A stretch of DNA of 64,000 bases. Source: Adenanthera pavonina (Eukaryota; Streptophyta; Magnoliopsida; Fabales; Fabaceae). Within the stretch, counting starts at the first letter, position 1. Each line of letters starts with the position of its first letter. Below, one piece after another: positions 23,859-36,162 of this stretch. A program made the position numbers and the translations under genes. Below the pieces are notes generated by a model. It made no database searches, was not told the origin of the DNA, and saw nothing but the letters and a program-made list of their open reading frames with translations. The DNA is taken from contig JAIVEN010000007.1 of the NCBI GenBank assembly GCA_026686845.1, positions 36,825,001 to 36,889,000 of the forward strand. Reading direction: 5' to 3'.

Positions 23859-25298
23859 ATGGAGAGCACCGACTCATCCACCGGTTCGCAGCAACCGAAC
23901 CTCCCACCCGGGTTCCGGTTCCACCCCACCGACGAGGAGCTCGTCGTTCACTACCTCAAAAAGAAAGTCTGCTCCGCTCCCCTCCCCGTCGCCATCATCG
24001 CCGAGGTCGACCTTTACAAGTTCGACCCGTGGGAACTCCCCGGTACGTCGTCCAATTCTTAGAAACAGGGACTGGCCAGACGAGACAAGGATATACAGTA
24101 TTTAAATATAATTTAAACATGTCATATTTTATACGGATGATACTTTTTTTTTTTTAATGACATATGAATGATACTATTTTGTTTCTAAAATATTGAGTGG
24201 GGTGATGCGAGTTTGAGTTTGGTGGTTTTTACGTTTTTTTCGCAGCTAAGGCAGCGTTTGGGGAGCAAGAGTGGTACTTCTTCAGCCCAAGGGACAGGAA
24301 GTACCCGAACGGAGCGAGGCCAAACAGGGCGGCCACATCTGGGTATTGGAAGGCTACGGGTACTGATAAGCCCGTGCTCACATCTGATGGAAATCAGAAG
24401 GTAGGGGTGAAGAAAGCTTTGGTCTTTTACGGAGGAAAGCCCCCACGAGGGATCAAAACCAATTGGATCATGCACGAGTATCGCCTCGTTGATAATAAGC
24501 CTAACAATAAGCCTCCTGGCTGTGACTTAGGAAACAAGAAAAACTCCCTACGGGTAACCTGCTTTTCCACACAGAAACAAATATTTTTCATATTTGAGTA
24601 CTTACTATAAGATTTAAACTCGGATCTTTCGATCCTATTTCAGTATCTGCAAATGCTTATTCTGCTTTAATTTAGAGTTTTAGACTTGGGTTTCGAATTT
24701 AGTTTCTGCCATGGTCGTATGGTTTTTTTCTGATATGGCTGCACTATAGCTCGACGACTGGGTGCTGTGCCGAATCTACAAGAAGACCAATACACAGAGA
24801 TCACCTATGGAGCATGAAAGGGACGATTCAATGGAAGATATGATTGGAGTTGGAGGGGTAGCTCCTTCGATCAACGTGGGCCAAATGAATGCGAGGTTTC
24901 ACCTTTCCAAGATGTCCACAATAAGCTATGGTGGAACCGCATTGCTGGAGAATCATCATGACCAAAACTTACTGGAAGGGGTTATAACGAACAGCAACAA
25001 TAAGGAAGCAGATCTTCAACTTCCTTTCATGCCGGCCATAACCGCGTCCACTGTCTCAAATTCAAACACGAAGCGAACACTATCGTCGCTGTATTGGAGC
25101 AATAATGAAGAGGAGGATGTTAATGGCACAAAAAGATTGGGTTTGGACGAGAATCATCACCATAATAATAATAATGAGGGTGGTAATAATTCCATAGCCG
25201 CCTTGCTTAACCAGCTTCCTCAGACTCCTTCATTGCACCACCAGACAATGCTTAACTCATACCCATATTCAATACCTGGGATGAATTGGTACGCTTGA
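23859..25298 (+). CDS. NAC056-like: NAC transcription factor, NAC056/NAC018/NOR clade
   Basis: Plant-specific DNA-binding transcription factor acting in the nucleus. Three exons were placed by GT-AG sites and frame: 23859-24042, 24246-24553 and 24750-25298, giving 346 residues. The NAC domain occupies residues 15 to about 178: subdomain A LPPGFRFHPTDEELVVHYL, B IIAEVDLYKFDPWELP, C YFFSPRDRKYPNGARPNRAA and SGYWKATGTDKPV, D VGVKKALVFYGGKPPRGIKT and NWIMHEYRL, and E NSLRLDDWVLCRIYKK. Introns fall at the two positions usual for the family. The N-terminus MESTDSSTGSQQPN matches the clade containing tomato NOR and Arabidopsis NAC056/NAC018, which act in fruit ripening, seed development and senescence. 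The C-terminal half is a low-complexity activation-type region with Asn/His runs. No break is seen; it looks functional. The exact ortholog is uncertain. Confidence 0.93.
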
Positions 25299-25680
25299 TT
25301 TGGCTTAAAGCTTATCAATCAATCTGGAGTCAATTTAATCTCAGGTTATGAACGATTGCATAGTACTGATGGATGAAGGGCGCTAAAAGGACATGATCAG
25401 ACTTACGAGATATGAATGGTTCTATATATTAATTATACTGAGGTTTTGGCTGTTCGGATCTGGCTCGGAAGAAGTTTGAAGACTAATCAAGGAGATATAT
25501 GGCCTCAAAATGGACTCTTTCCAACCATTGGAGGGGGTTAGCTAGCTTGCTATAGCTCTAGCCGAAGGAAGTGACACACATAAGGTGAGGCCATGGATAT
25601 TTTTAGGCAAACTTACATATAACCTTTATACATATATATGGATATTTGCTTGTTTTATTCATGTGTAAAGGAAATCAGGG
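25299..25680 (+). other. Probable 3' untranslated region of the NAC gene
   Basis: Sequence after the TGA at 25296-25298 has no further coding potential and retains moderate GC before falling into AT-rich repeats near 25620. The polyadenylation site cannot be fixed from the sequence. Confidence 0.35.
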
Positions 25681-27373
25681 TTTCAGCTTTCAATAGGCCA
25701 GAAAGTTATCTATATACATACATATATATATATCAATGCTTCAGGATCATACAACAATATTACAGATATCCCTGTACATATACTGTAGAATTCTGATATG
25801 CGTGCAAAAGAACTTAAATTAGCAAATTAATGGTGTGATTAATTATGGTTTTTCAATACCCAATACCTTGTTCAAGACATTAATTTTCATTGGTTTTCAT
25901 CTGAACAATCTGATCCTCTTCATCATGAAGATTAAGCTAAAACAACAGTACAAGGAAGTTAAACACGTTTAAGCTATATATATATATATATATATGGCAG
26001 ATCATCATTTTTTCAGTCGCACGTCAAGCTAGCGAGAAGGTTGTTAGTCTTATTCATATCTTTATCCTTTTACCCGGAATCACTTCTGAGGATCTAAATC
26101 AGCTACAATCGAACATGCAAGCATATGCAAATGTACATAGATACATACATATATATAGTATGTAATATTAATCTGTCTGTTATCAAATGATTTTCACCAC
26201 TTTCCTGGGGAAGACTTCTGGTGCAACTTTATTCACATTAATTTATATATCCTTCTGTTAGAAACTCTAATTAATTTTGATAAGTGCAGGGATATAACTA
26301 TACTTACAAATTAATTCGCATTGTGTTATGTTAAAATAATTAATTCTATATATTTCACCAATTAATATAAATTATTTAGGCAATTTTTATCTATTTGTTA
26401 TAATTACTTGATTTTTAATTTTGATATATAACGACAACATTATTGTTATAACTATATCCATATATTATTTCTCAGTATGATGTTATTGTTATAGGAACGA
26501 ATGCGCCATACTTGTCTTGCGAAAATGGATTTATATATCTTGATGCATTATTGCATTATTGCCTATACAGTATTTAATTAAGCTTGCTATATTTTCTAAT
26601 TAAGTATTAATGTAAGATTTCTGGCTTCTTGTTTTGATGTTAATGATTCTATTTGATTAGGAAGAACTAGTTTTTGTGTGGTGAATATGCTGTCTATTTT
26701 TGTTTCCTTTATTTCTTCTGTTCTTAAAAAGAAATCAGCTTAATTTGCTTGCACATGATATATATATATATATACATGTATGTATGTATGTATCTCACTG
26801 TAATATAATATAATATAAGTTATATAATATAGCATAAGAATTCATTTTTACTACTATTCCAATACAGCAACCTATAATAAACTTACATATACTAGGGGCA
26901 GAAAGTTTGACACCTATCCTCAGCCTAACCAATTTTTGACATGCGCCCAGAAAATTTGTAGATGACACTTGATTTTATCAAATGAATTCGATCTTACCAC
27001 TTCGATAGTTCAAATAGAAGAACGAAAATAAATTTTCTTTTGTTTTGTTAATATCTGGAAAAGATGATAGGTTACTTCCCATTTATTAATTCCACAAGGT
27101 GCATGATTGACACTAAGTAAGGATATATATAAAGTATATATAAATCCTTGGTACCTGAGAGGATTAAACTTAAGTGATATCGAAACTTTCTTTTGTCAAA
27201 TCCTCAAAGTGACATCAATGATGATCATTGAGAAACAAGAGAACATCGCACGGGGAGTTCAGACTTGAGATCTAAGAATAGAATTAAGCCGCAGTTTGAA
27301 ATTTTAACGAGGAACCAATCACAAATTAAGAGATGGTTTTGGGTGCATCGCCTGCCTGACAGGTAGCCATTAA

Positions 27374-27417
<44 letters not shown>

Positions 27418-29560
27418 TCAAACCTGATGCTCATGAATGCAAATTTGTACTCTATAATGTGGGTACAAGAAGTGATGAGGTCAGAGAGGAAGAAGATAGA
27501 AAACTAAATTAATTAAAGAGAAAGAGAGGAGGGAATAGAAAGTTGATTGTTGTGTAGCTAGCTAGTAATCCAGGAAACCAGTAAGTTGGATTAAATCTGA
27601 AAAGAGTATCGATCAAAGATATTAGAGGATGGGTGTCATTTTCTTTTCGTGGGAGTGATAAGACATAGTTGAAGGATATTCCATGACCCATGAGGTCACA
27701 CAAGTAGACAATAAAGTCTACCTCACGAGCAGCTTGATAGTTTTTTCTTTCTGGCTGACTCTTAAGGGACCATTCTTCTTGCTATCATCAAGAGGAATCA
27801 TTATCCTAAAACCACAAAAATTAAATGCCCTTTAATTGCATTCCTTTCTCAGAAAACAATACATATCAACTTTAAAAATTTAGCATCATTTTGTGATTAT
27901 TTTTGGAATACATATCATAACCCAGAATTCAACTATTATTGCCTTTGATATATCCTCGCCTTAAAGTCTTTGAAACCTCATCTCTAAATTAACAACTATT
28001 TTATTAGTGATATTAACCACATAACCTACCTGTATTATATATTCCTGCCCCAGGTATTGCTTTAATTCACTGTTAATTAAATTTTTAAGTCAATAAAAAT
28101 TTTCAAGCATTCTCATACTGTGTACCTGCCTCTCCCTATCATCTAAATCAATTCCTTTTTGTCTTTACAAAATTTAAATAAAAATATTAGGTGCTTAATT
28201 TTGCTATTAACTCCATCAATAAAAACATGATAAGTGTGAATAATTTTTCCTAGCATGCCTGGCTAAGTTCTATTTGCTAAATTATTAAGTTATTGGTACA
28301 TTTAATTATATTATTTATTAGTTTAATGGGCACTTTTTAAGTAGTTAGAAAATGACATGCATGTACCATAATTAATTAAGTGATATCACAAAACATTTTT
28401 TTAAAAAAAAATTCTGAATACGACATTTTTATTAAAATACTATAATGATAGATACTTTAATAACTTTACTTTTGTTAAATTCTTTTTACTGTACTGACAT
28501 AATTTTCAGATGCTTTGTATATATTCAGCTCATTTACTCTACCAACATGATAAAGTGAGTGCGGGTTGCTCACCCTACAATTAAAGAATCCCAAATTAAA
28601 CGAAAAATTCTGAGTCCTCATGTCAAGAAATTGAATATATACAACATCATATGCTGCTTTCATTTCTATATCAATCCTTGTAGCTCCAGTCGATCAATTT
28701 TAATCCTCAGCTTGGGGTCATATCTGAGGGTCCAAAAAAAAAAAGTGAATCAAGAAATTTTTTTGAGGGGGCAATATAGTGATCATGAAGAGAGATATAG
28801 TACAGTTGACTTGTGGCAAAAAGAAAGTTGACGATAGAGTGGGCATCAACTAGGGTTTTCTTTTTCTCGAGTGAAACCTAATTAGAAGAAAGAAAAGGTC
28901 TCGATAATAGATGATGACCTAGCTTGCCAACAATACTCATGCAAAAGATAGGTACATATATAAATTAAACCCCAATCCTTGATAGCTATGCAAAACCAAT
29001 TTTTTTTTTGAAAAAAAAAAGGTCAAGCTCAATTAACATCATTTGCACTTGCATGATGTCAAATTAATGTGGCACTGACCCAGCACCGATAATGACATAA
29101 TAAAGCTTCACATATAAACACCCCATTTTTCATCAGGCCCTTCCCTAGCAATATGGCAACATATAATAGTAAAACATGCATTTACCCTGCATCGTCGTGG
29201 ACAAAGAGATCTAAAGCAACACTAATTAAAACCCACATTAAATTAAAGTGTGACAATCATATATAAAGGTTGTACTATGGATTCCAATTATTTGCAAAAA
29301 TTGCGGACCCTAGTGTGTAGTGTATCAAACGTACAGGAAATAGAAGCTGCAGCCAGGATGTCATTGTCCCCAAAAGAAAAATGAATAATATAGAATACAT
29401 TCGTAGGTGTCAGTGGGTTGGATTGGTCCCAAGACAGGTCCTAGCATGACCCAAGCCATGAGCCAACTAAGCTTTTTGTGATGGGATTTTGCTGTATTGC
29501 ACATTCTGTGAGCTGAAATTGATCCTTCTGGTTCTGGAGACACGTGGAGAGTCACTCCTG
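25681..29560. other. Intergenic with microsatellites, no supported gene
   Basis: No convincing gene. Simple repeats: (TA)n at 25975-25995, (TA)n followed by TATG repeats at about 26757-26792, and (CT)n(TA)n at 27374-27417. The minus frames at 27225-27434 and 27509-27703 and the frames near 28475-28831 show no domain and lie in AT-rich or repeat DNA. The stretch 29340-29570 has a more gene-like composition, but its minus frame could not be assigned. Confidence 0.5.
27374..27417. repeat. Compound (CT)n(TA)n microsatellite
   Basis: About eleven CT units directly followed by about eleven TA units. It creates the false RERERERE-containing frame on the minus strand. Confidence 0.9.
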
Positions 29561-29981
29561 ATTCACTCATTCTTCTCCGTTATAATATTCTGAGATATTA
29601 TGCATCATGTGGCCTACATCAATGCCATGTCAAGTGGGCTTGATGGCCCATTGCCAGTTATTAAAGCATTTTCTGAACGTTTCCTTCTCCCACTCTGACT
29701 GCTTCCAGTTGCTAAACGTGACAAAGAAGGAAAGAGAGAGAGCCTACTCGGATATTCCAAGCGAATCATCATCATCAATCAACGTTCGAATTTCAGAGGA
29801 GTAAATTTCAGAGAACCCCTAACAAATAGTGGTCAAACATTTTGGCTCCCCCTCATCATCCTCACTTCCACTGTGAGCCTTCGCTTCCACTGCCATTTTG
29901 TTAAGTCCATCTCAATTTGGTCTTCTCTTCTTGCCATTCAGTCTCCAGGCTTTTCTGCGTTCAAAATCTTAACTTTCAGAA

Positions 29982-30326
29982 ATGCAGAGTGCACTCCAGG
30001 TGCAGAGCCAAGAAAGTTCACGGATTCAAATAAAGTTGTCGATCAGCGTAGACAAGATAGAGCAAAGTCTCAGCTTTGGTCATAAAAATGGGTGCTTGCC
30101 GATGTCTCCGAGGACACGCCCGGCCTGCACATGCTCTAACCGGCCCGGTTCGGCCCGGTGTGCGCGTCACGGTTATCTAGTGCCGCCGGGGGAAAGGCTG
30201 AAGAAGCGTCTGGCCAGCAAAGAGATCTTGAGGAGGGCGCTGACGCCGCCGCCACGGCGCTTTGGCTTCAGGTCGTTGAATTTCCGGCCAACTCCGAGCA
30301 GGCTCTCTCAGATGTCCATGGCTTAA
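29982..30326 (+). CDS. Small serine-rich-protein-related gene, intronless
   Basis: A 114-residue basic protein in a local GC-rich island. The middle carries a Cys motif, CTCSNRPGSARCARHG (residues 49-64), resembling the C-x-C-S-x-x-x-x-P-G-S-x-R-C-x-x-H core of small plant proteins annotated as serine-rich protein-related, whose molecular function is not established. The rest is rich in Arg, Pro and Ser (KKRLASKEILRRALTPPPRR, then FRPTPSRLSQMSMA). No signal peptide or membrane segment is visible. The ATG chosen is the first in frame after a long CT-rich leader (about 29820-29980), and codon use is clearly more GC-rich than the surroundings. Overlapping frames at 29873-30085 and 30158-30355 are shadows. 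Family assignment is from the motif only. Confidence 0.6.
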   Translation: MQSALQVQSQESSRIQIKLSISVDKIEQSLSFGHKNGCLPMSPRTRPACTCSNRPGSARCARHGYLVPPGERLKKRLASKEILRRALTPPPRRFGFRSLNFRPTPSRLSQMSMA

Positions 30327-32154
30327 CCTCTTACTTTGTTCTTTTTTTTTCTTAATTGCTATCGGTCCAGTGAAATTAGTCTTGGATTATTGTACAATTT
30401 GAGTTTTGAGTAGTCACGGAAATTAACTAGATGACTCTCTATTCTTTTGAAACGGGGGTCTTTTTTATTCTTAAGATACTATTTCCCAAGTTTCTGATCT
30501 GCAATCTTTTCGTTTATAGCTAAATTGAGCAACTTGTATATGCTTTATTCTTTCTCACCCTTATTCTACCGCTGGGGTTTTAGGTGTAAGAAGCTGATGA
30601 TTCATATGCATTTATTGCTTCTAACTCTGGACACACGGCCCTTGGTACTCTTATGGTCGATGCAATTGTGTTTTTTTTCTGCATCATATAAATTTATAAC
30701 GATGCCCTGTTCTGATAGTATTGTCCATCAGAGTTCTTTGAAATTTTGGAACAGAGGAAACCCTTATTTTTTTAAAAGCAGAAACTGGGTTTCCGCTTCC
30801 TCTTTCTTTGTTCATGACAACAGTGATGTGTGTCAATGGATATCAGATAACAAATTCTCTACTTCTAGGAGGATTTGATTTGTATTTGTTTCACAAGTTT
30901 CTGAGGCAAGAATTTAGGATTAACTTTTGAGTTATAAAAAGTATAAGAAATATGAAAAATATTCACTTCATTACTTATAAAATTATAAATTTTGAATAAC
31001 TTATTTAATATTTATTAATTATGATTGTGATAATAATTATTTAAATAAATTTTTTTATTTTTAAAAAAATATTTATGCATATAAATTAAAAGATGAGGGA
31101 TGATCCTGGTTTTGCTTCTTTAGAAATTTTTGATAAATTGAGTAAATAACCATTGATGGAGATAAGCAGAAGCCAGAAGGGTAAGGCATGGGAGGAAAAG
31201 AGAGGTAGACTGAGATGTAGCCCGTAATTCTTAGTATTATCCAGATCATTTGTATTTTTTCAATGATTTTTTTCTTCTCAATATTAGCAAATTGCCTTCT
31301 GAAGTTGACAATTTAAAAAATGTTTATCTAATCACAAGCTTACCATCAAAGTGCGTTGATTGATTAAAAATGGAGATTTAAAAGTTCTGACGCACAAAAA
31401 GTGATAACACGAATGTATTGGCACTGGTAAACGGCCCTTTGGCTGAAGGGCTTATGAAAACTATGATCGAGAAAGATTAGTGTGATTTTTAGTTCTTCGT
31501 AAAATAATCGTAACAACAGAAACGAAAGATGATTCTATAAGATCTGTATGTAAAAAGTTCCACTAGTTTACTGTGAAGGAACTTCAAAATGATGATATAC
31601 ATTAAGAAACCAATAGTTTGCATATTTTTGTTCTCTTAGAATCAATATTGATGTGATTGAGAAAACAACCATTGATGGAGGAAAATAGCAGGAAGGCCAG
31701 AGATGCTGCCATTGTTGGAGTTGGAGCTCAATGATTAACAGCAAATTAATGAAAACAATAACGGGAGGCTTTTTATTTCAATTTGTTTTTACGTATGTAG
31801 GGGAAACTAACCAACCGATACGGGAGAGCAACGAAGATGGATAGTTTCACAACACGAGATGTTGTGGAGAAGCAAAGAAGTTTGTATCGCAGTAAGAGCT
31901 CGAAAGCATAAGTAGCTCAGAGCAATGTAATCCAATATATAAGTTACTGATTGATGATGTTGAAGATGAAATAAAATATTCTTAAACAAGAAGAAGAAAA
32001 AGAGATCACATATACATCTATTTGTGATGTTTGTTTCACCATTATGTACTGCGGTATTCAAAACTACTTAAGCTGTTTTAGATTAAGATAAGGGGAAAAA
32101 ATGAAGCAAAAGTCTAAACAATTTGGGAGAAGGATAAACCAAAAAAGAAAACAA
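30327..32154. other. Intergenic, no supported gene
   Basis: The first few hundred bases are probably the 3' untranslated region of the upstream small gene. The 30525-30878 frame has no recognisable domain. The rest, including the part downstream of the phosphatase pseudogene, is AT-rich without coding potential. A short repeated phrase (AACCATTGATGGAG near 31148 and 31666) recurs once. Confidence 0.45.
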
Positions 32155-34471
32155 CTAATTGGTAGTTGTGGAATCATCAATGGGGTGCCAGTATCTATTG
32201 AAAACCCACATGGAATCAGCCTCCACAAAATATTGATCTTGATTTCTGTGCCAACCATAGTAAGCATAGGTTCTTTTCTTTATCTCGAAAGTGACATGCC
32301 CAAAACTAGCCTCCCTGAAAGCTGGGTACTTTGGTTGTGGCTCTGTCATGCTGCACCGCAACACACACACACACACAAGATAACACTTGCTAACATTCAT
32401 ATATTTCAAAACAAACGAGAAAGACTCTTTTTTCTGTAGTATAGAGCTTACTTGTTTCCCATCCCTTCAATGTTCCCTCCATCTCCAATGGTTATGTACA
32501 CAGGAGCCGACAGATCCTTCACTGGCTCACCACATCCATTCACTATATCATAGGCAATGTTGGACACTCGTTCCTGATACAAAACATTTTAGTTATCACC
32601 AAATGCCAGATCATGTTGTGCCTCAGAACATCTAATAGATTGTTAAAAATATATATTATAAGTATACCAATCTATGTCATGTCTAGAAGTAAATTTACCA
32701 TATAAACATGTCAAGAGTAAGTTTCATTGAAAATGTTTCAAATCAAATCTACCTAACAACAAAGGTTGAAAGAGTAGTAACACTAACAGATTGTTCATAT
32801 GCGTGGACATGACCAGCAAAGACAACATCAACTTTGTACTAAACAAACCATGATTCAAACATGACTCTCATGGATTCTCCTTCCATGTAATGATAGTTAT
32901 TGCTATTGTACCAAGGAGAATGCAGGAGAACGATCAACCAAGGTGTCAGAGTCCTGTTCACCTTTGGTAATTCGTTCTTAAGCCATTGGTATTGAAGGGT
33001 ATACTTCCCTAAAAAGTTTCACAAAGATTGATGCTTTGTGTTATATGGAGGACCAAAGTACCATAAGGTTATTTATAAACCCTTAAAAAAACCAATTTGG
33101 ATGAAAACTAAGAAGTATTACCATATGCTGAGTATGAAGACAAGACTATGATGTGTGCAGAAGCTCTCTTGATGGAATACCAGAAGGGTGAAGTGCTTTG
33201 TGCTGCTTTATAGGGGACATGATACCGGTGGTTAATAGGCTTGAAAGGTTTGGTTTCGCCTTGAAACGTATTATCACCAACACTAAATAAATACCACCTA
33301 TAAAAATTAAAAGAATTAACAAAAGAAGGAACATATAAATGAGAAGCTTACGATTTCTGGGGCAAAGTCAATTTCATGGTTTCCTGCAGTCCAAATCCAA
33401 GGTTGATAAGCAGCACTCCTTTCTACGAATCTTCCCCATGAATCCCACCTACTGTTATCATGATTTGGATGGTCATCTGCATAAGATAGGTCTCCCACAA
33501 ATAGCACAATTTGTCCTTTTCTTGGGTTCTTCTCATAGTGGTCAAGTGTCTTGTTTGAATCATATGTCTGACCCAGATCCCCTACAAACAAACCCCACCA
33601 TTATCACAAACACCAAGTCACACAATATGACACTGTACACGTATGTGTACTTTAAAGTGTGTTAAATCTCATCAAGTTCTTTTTTTTTTTTTTTTGCCAC
33701 CAATCTCATCAAGTTCAGAACTTTGCAAAGTATAAAACGATGGAAGACTAGTTTTGATACAAGAGAGAGTTACCCATAAGGCCGAATGTGTAAGGCACAT
33801 CAGGACCAGGGGCAGGAGGAGTCATAAACCAAAATCGGCAAGTAGTGTGATCTATTCCAACCTCATAGTGATACATGGTATCAAACTGCACAAAAGGAAA
33901 GTATTATATTTATAACAATCAAAAGTCTTTTTCCTCTTCATTTCTGAGGAAAAAGAAAAGCAATTAATGGAGTAGTAATGGACAAGAATATTTAGGAGTA
34001 CGACGTACCTCCAAACCTCTAAGGGTACAATGATGAATAAAACCAGAAGTGTAATTGTAATATCAATAGGTTTTAAATCTTCCCTTTGCCAATTTCTTAT
34101 GGGAAGAGCCATGGCTCCAGTAACGCACTGCGCTGGACCCTGGCTCGTCCAACGTTGCCCACGACACTGTGATGGCCTTTCCCACTTAGTCACCTTGTGT
34201 TATAGGAACCTGCACATATGCATAATCACACCATTAATTGTTTTTTATCCAGATTGAAAATTTTGAAATAAATTGACAAAAAGTAGAGAACTTTAAAAAG
34301 GTGAGTTTACTTGTTGAGGAGCATTATAACCAGGAGGTGCTTTGAAGACATCGCTGTCGTAGGGCATGTCCACGGTAGCGTGAGTTTTTCTAATGAAACT
34401 ACTGGTTTTCCCTCCATAACAAACCAACAAGAAATTCAAAGCCACAACAATGACTGCAAAAACCTTTGCAC
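32155..34471 (-). pseudogene. Purple acid phosphatase pseudogene (plant high-molecular-weight type)
   Basis: Relic of a secreted metallophosphoesterase that hydrolyses phosphate esters with a Fe-Me centre. Eight exon-like blocks can be followed on the minus strand: about 34471-34311 (signal-peptide-like, then HATVDMPYDSDVF), 34209-34009, 33885-33774, 33581-33352, 33260-33122, 33008-32788, 32573-32452 and 32350-32155. Family motifs kept include GDLGQT, GDLSYAD, GNHE, LLHSPWYNSN and GHVHAYE. Lesions: no in-frame ATG found at the start; TAA at 34186-34188; TGA at 34063-34065; TAG at 32839-32841; the acceptor before exon 5 reads AA instead of AG (33261-33262); and the usual Arg after GHVHAYE is Gln. 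Intron sites are otherwise GT-AG, so it arose by gene duplication rather than retroposition. Closest in style to the PAP10/12/26 group. Confidence 0.88.
32360..32377. repeat. (AC)n microsatellite in a PAP pseudogene intron
   Basis: Nine AC units in the last intron, a short distance upstream (on the minus strand) of the final exon. Confidence 0.9.
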
Positions 34472-35545
34472 TTACACCCTATTAACAAATAATTCAAATA
34501 GGGTTTTAATTGGAATTTTTGTTTGTTTTCTTTAACATTCTTCTATTTAATTTTAACTATTTTTTTAATTATTCAAATTAAAAATTTTACATGAACATTA
34601 AATATTAAAATCATTTTTAATTCAATTTTAATTTTAAATACTTCTAATGCTTTTGAAATAACATAATAAACTTTCAAATCAATCATATGATTTTTAAATT
34701 AGTTAGGTAATTATCTATGGATTACACCCTATTAACAAATAATTCAAATAGTGAAGAAAATATATGAGAATCTTACCAAACTTATTCTTCACATTATGTA
34801 TAGATATTCTCATATATATATATATATATATTTTAACCAACTAGTTTAACTACATAGATTGCATTTATAGTTATTTATTTTCTTAGTTCGGTCAATATGT
34901 AAATGCCTTTTATTGCAATTCTTTAAAACAATTTTCTTATATTGATGAGTATCAAATTTAATATGAATTTTACATTTTACATTAATATTAATTAAATTAT
35001 ATTAAATTAAATACATATTGAATTCAAAATTGAAATGAGTTGGATAATTTTTTTTAAAAAAATTGGGATTTAAAGATAAAAATAAATAAAAATATGATCA
35101 TATAAATTGTTGCTAATTTAGAATGGCATTATCACAAATTTAAAACATGTGGCATTTGAAAAAGATAATTGTTGTTATAAAGATAATATGAGATGATTTA
35201 TATGAACCTACACATACATATAATCACACCATTAATTGGTTCTAATTAAGATTGAAAATTTTGAAATAAATTACTTTCAAGAGGTGAGGTTACCTGTTGG
35301 CGAGCATTATAACCAATGTTAAAATGATAAAATTAACCGATGTTAAAATTATTTTTTAATTCAATTTGATTATACAAATTTTAAATATTTTTAATAGTTT
35401 TAAAATAACATAATAAATTTTTAAATCAATTAAGTGATTGTTATTAAGTTACAGCCTATTAACAAATTGTTCAAATAGTGAAGAAAACATAGGAGGACTT
35501 TACCGAATTTATCCTTCACATTATGCATAACTATTAATTAACTCT
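34204..35545. repeat. Partial direct duplication of the PAP 5' region
   Basis: The block 34204-34810 (end of intron 1, exon 1 and 5' flank of the PAP pseudogene) recurs in diverged form at about 35205-35545. Shared landmarks include ATAATCACACCATTAATTG (34220 and 35219), GAGCATTATAACCA (34318 and 35301) and CCTATTAACAAAT (34729 and 35457). The upstream copy keeps only the 3' end of exon 1, having lost most of the exon and its flank. A third partial match, the same CCTATTAACAAAT phrase, lies at 34479. Confidence 0.75.
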
Positions 35546-36162
35546 TAAATATTTTTTATTTAACTAATTAGTTTACCTATATAGATATCTTTCATATTAT
35601 AGTCATTTATATTTTTATTAGTTATTTATTTTCCATTAGTTCACGTAAATGTCTTTAAATACAACTCTTTAAATCAATTTCTTGCAACACTGGTTTGTTA
35701 TGCTAATTCCTAATTCAATCTAGTTCCATTGCAAATAAGATGCCTGTGAAGCCATACGAGGTCGTATTAACGTGAAGGAAAGCAAACATTAAGGCAGATA
35801 AGTGTAACCTAAAAATTAATATATTTATAAATATAAAAGCAGTCAATAATTACATATGTAATGTCAAAAAAGGGGGGAAAAAAACTCTTGTAATGCTTAA
35901 TGGGAAGTTGTAATTACACAACATCCATGAGTTTCCAAGATATGCAACATATACACATCGTCGGCTTTTCCGTTCCGGATTACACATCTGTGCTCAAATC
36001 AAGATCGAGCATCTTGCAGGTGCAGGCTGCTCAACTTCGAGAATCTAATGGAGCTGAATCAATCTTCCCCTATTCCTGCCTCTGATCACATCGCAATCCA
36101 AAAGCAACTTAAAAACACTTCTCTGCATGCGTATTCAATATCAGCAAAATTCAACAGTTATT
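35546..36162 (-). other. 3' flank of the Mpv17/PMP22 gene
   Basis: The part nearest the TGA (about 35890-36162) has gene-like composition and is probably the 3' untranslated region. Plus-strand frames at 35900-36085 and 36048-36266 are shadows of it and of the last exon. The remainder is AT-rich. Confidence 0.45.

Noticed and set aside
24374..24610. NAC frame running past exon 2
   Set aside because: It reads through the donor at 24554 into the intron; exon 3 at 24750 restores the NAC subdomain E.
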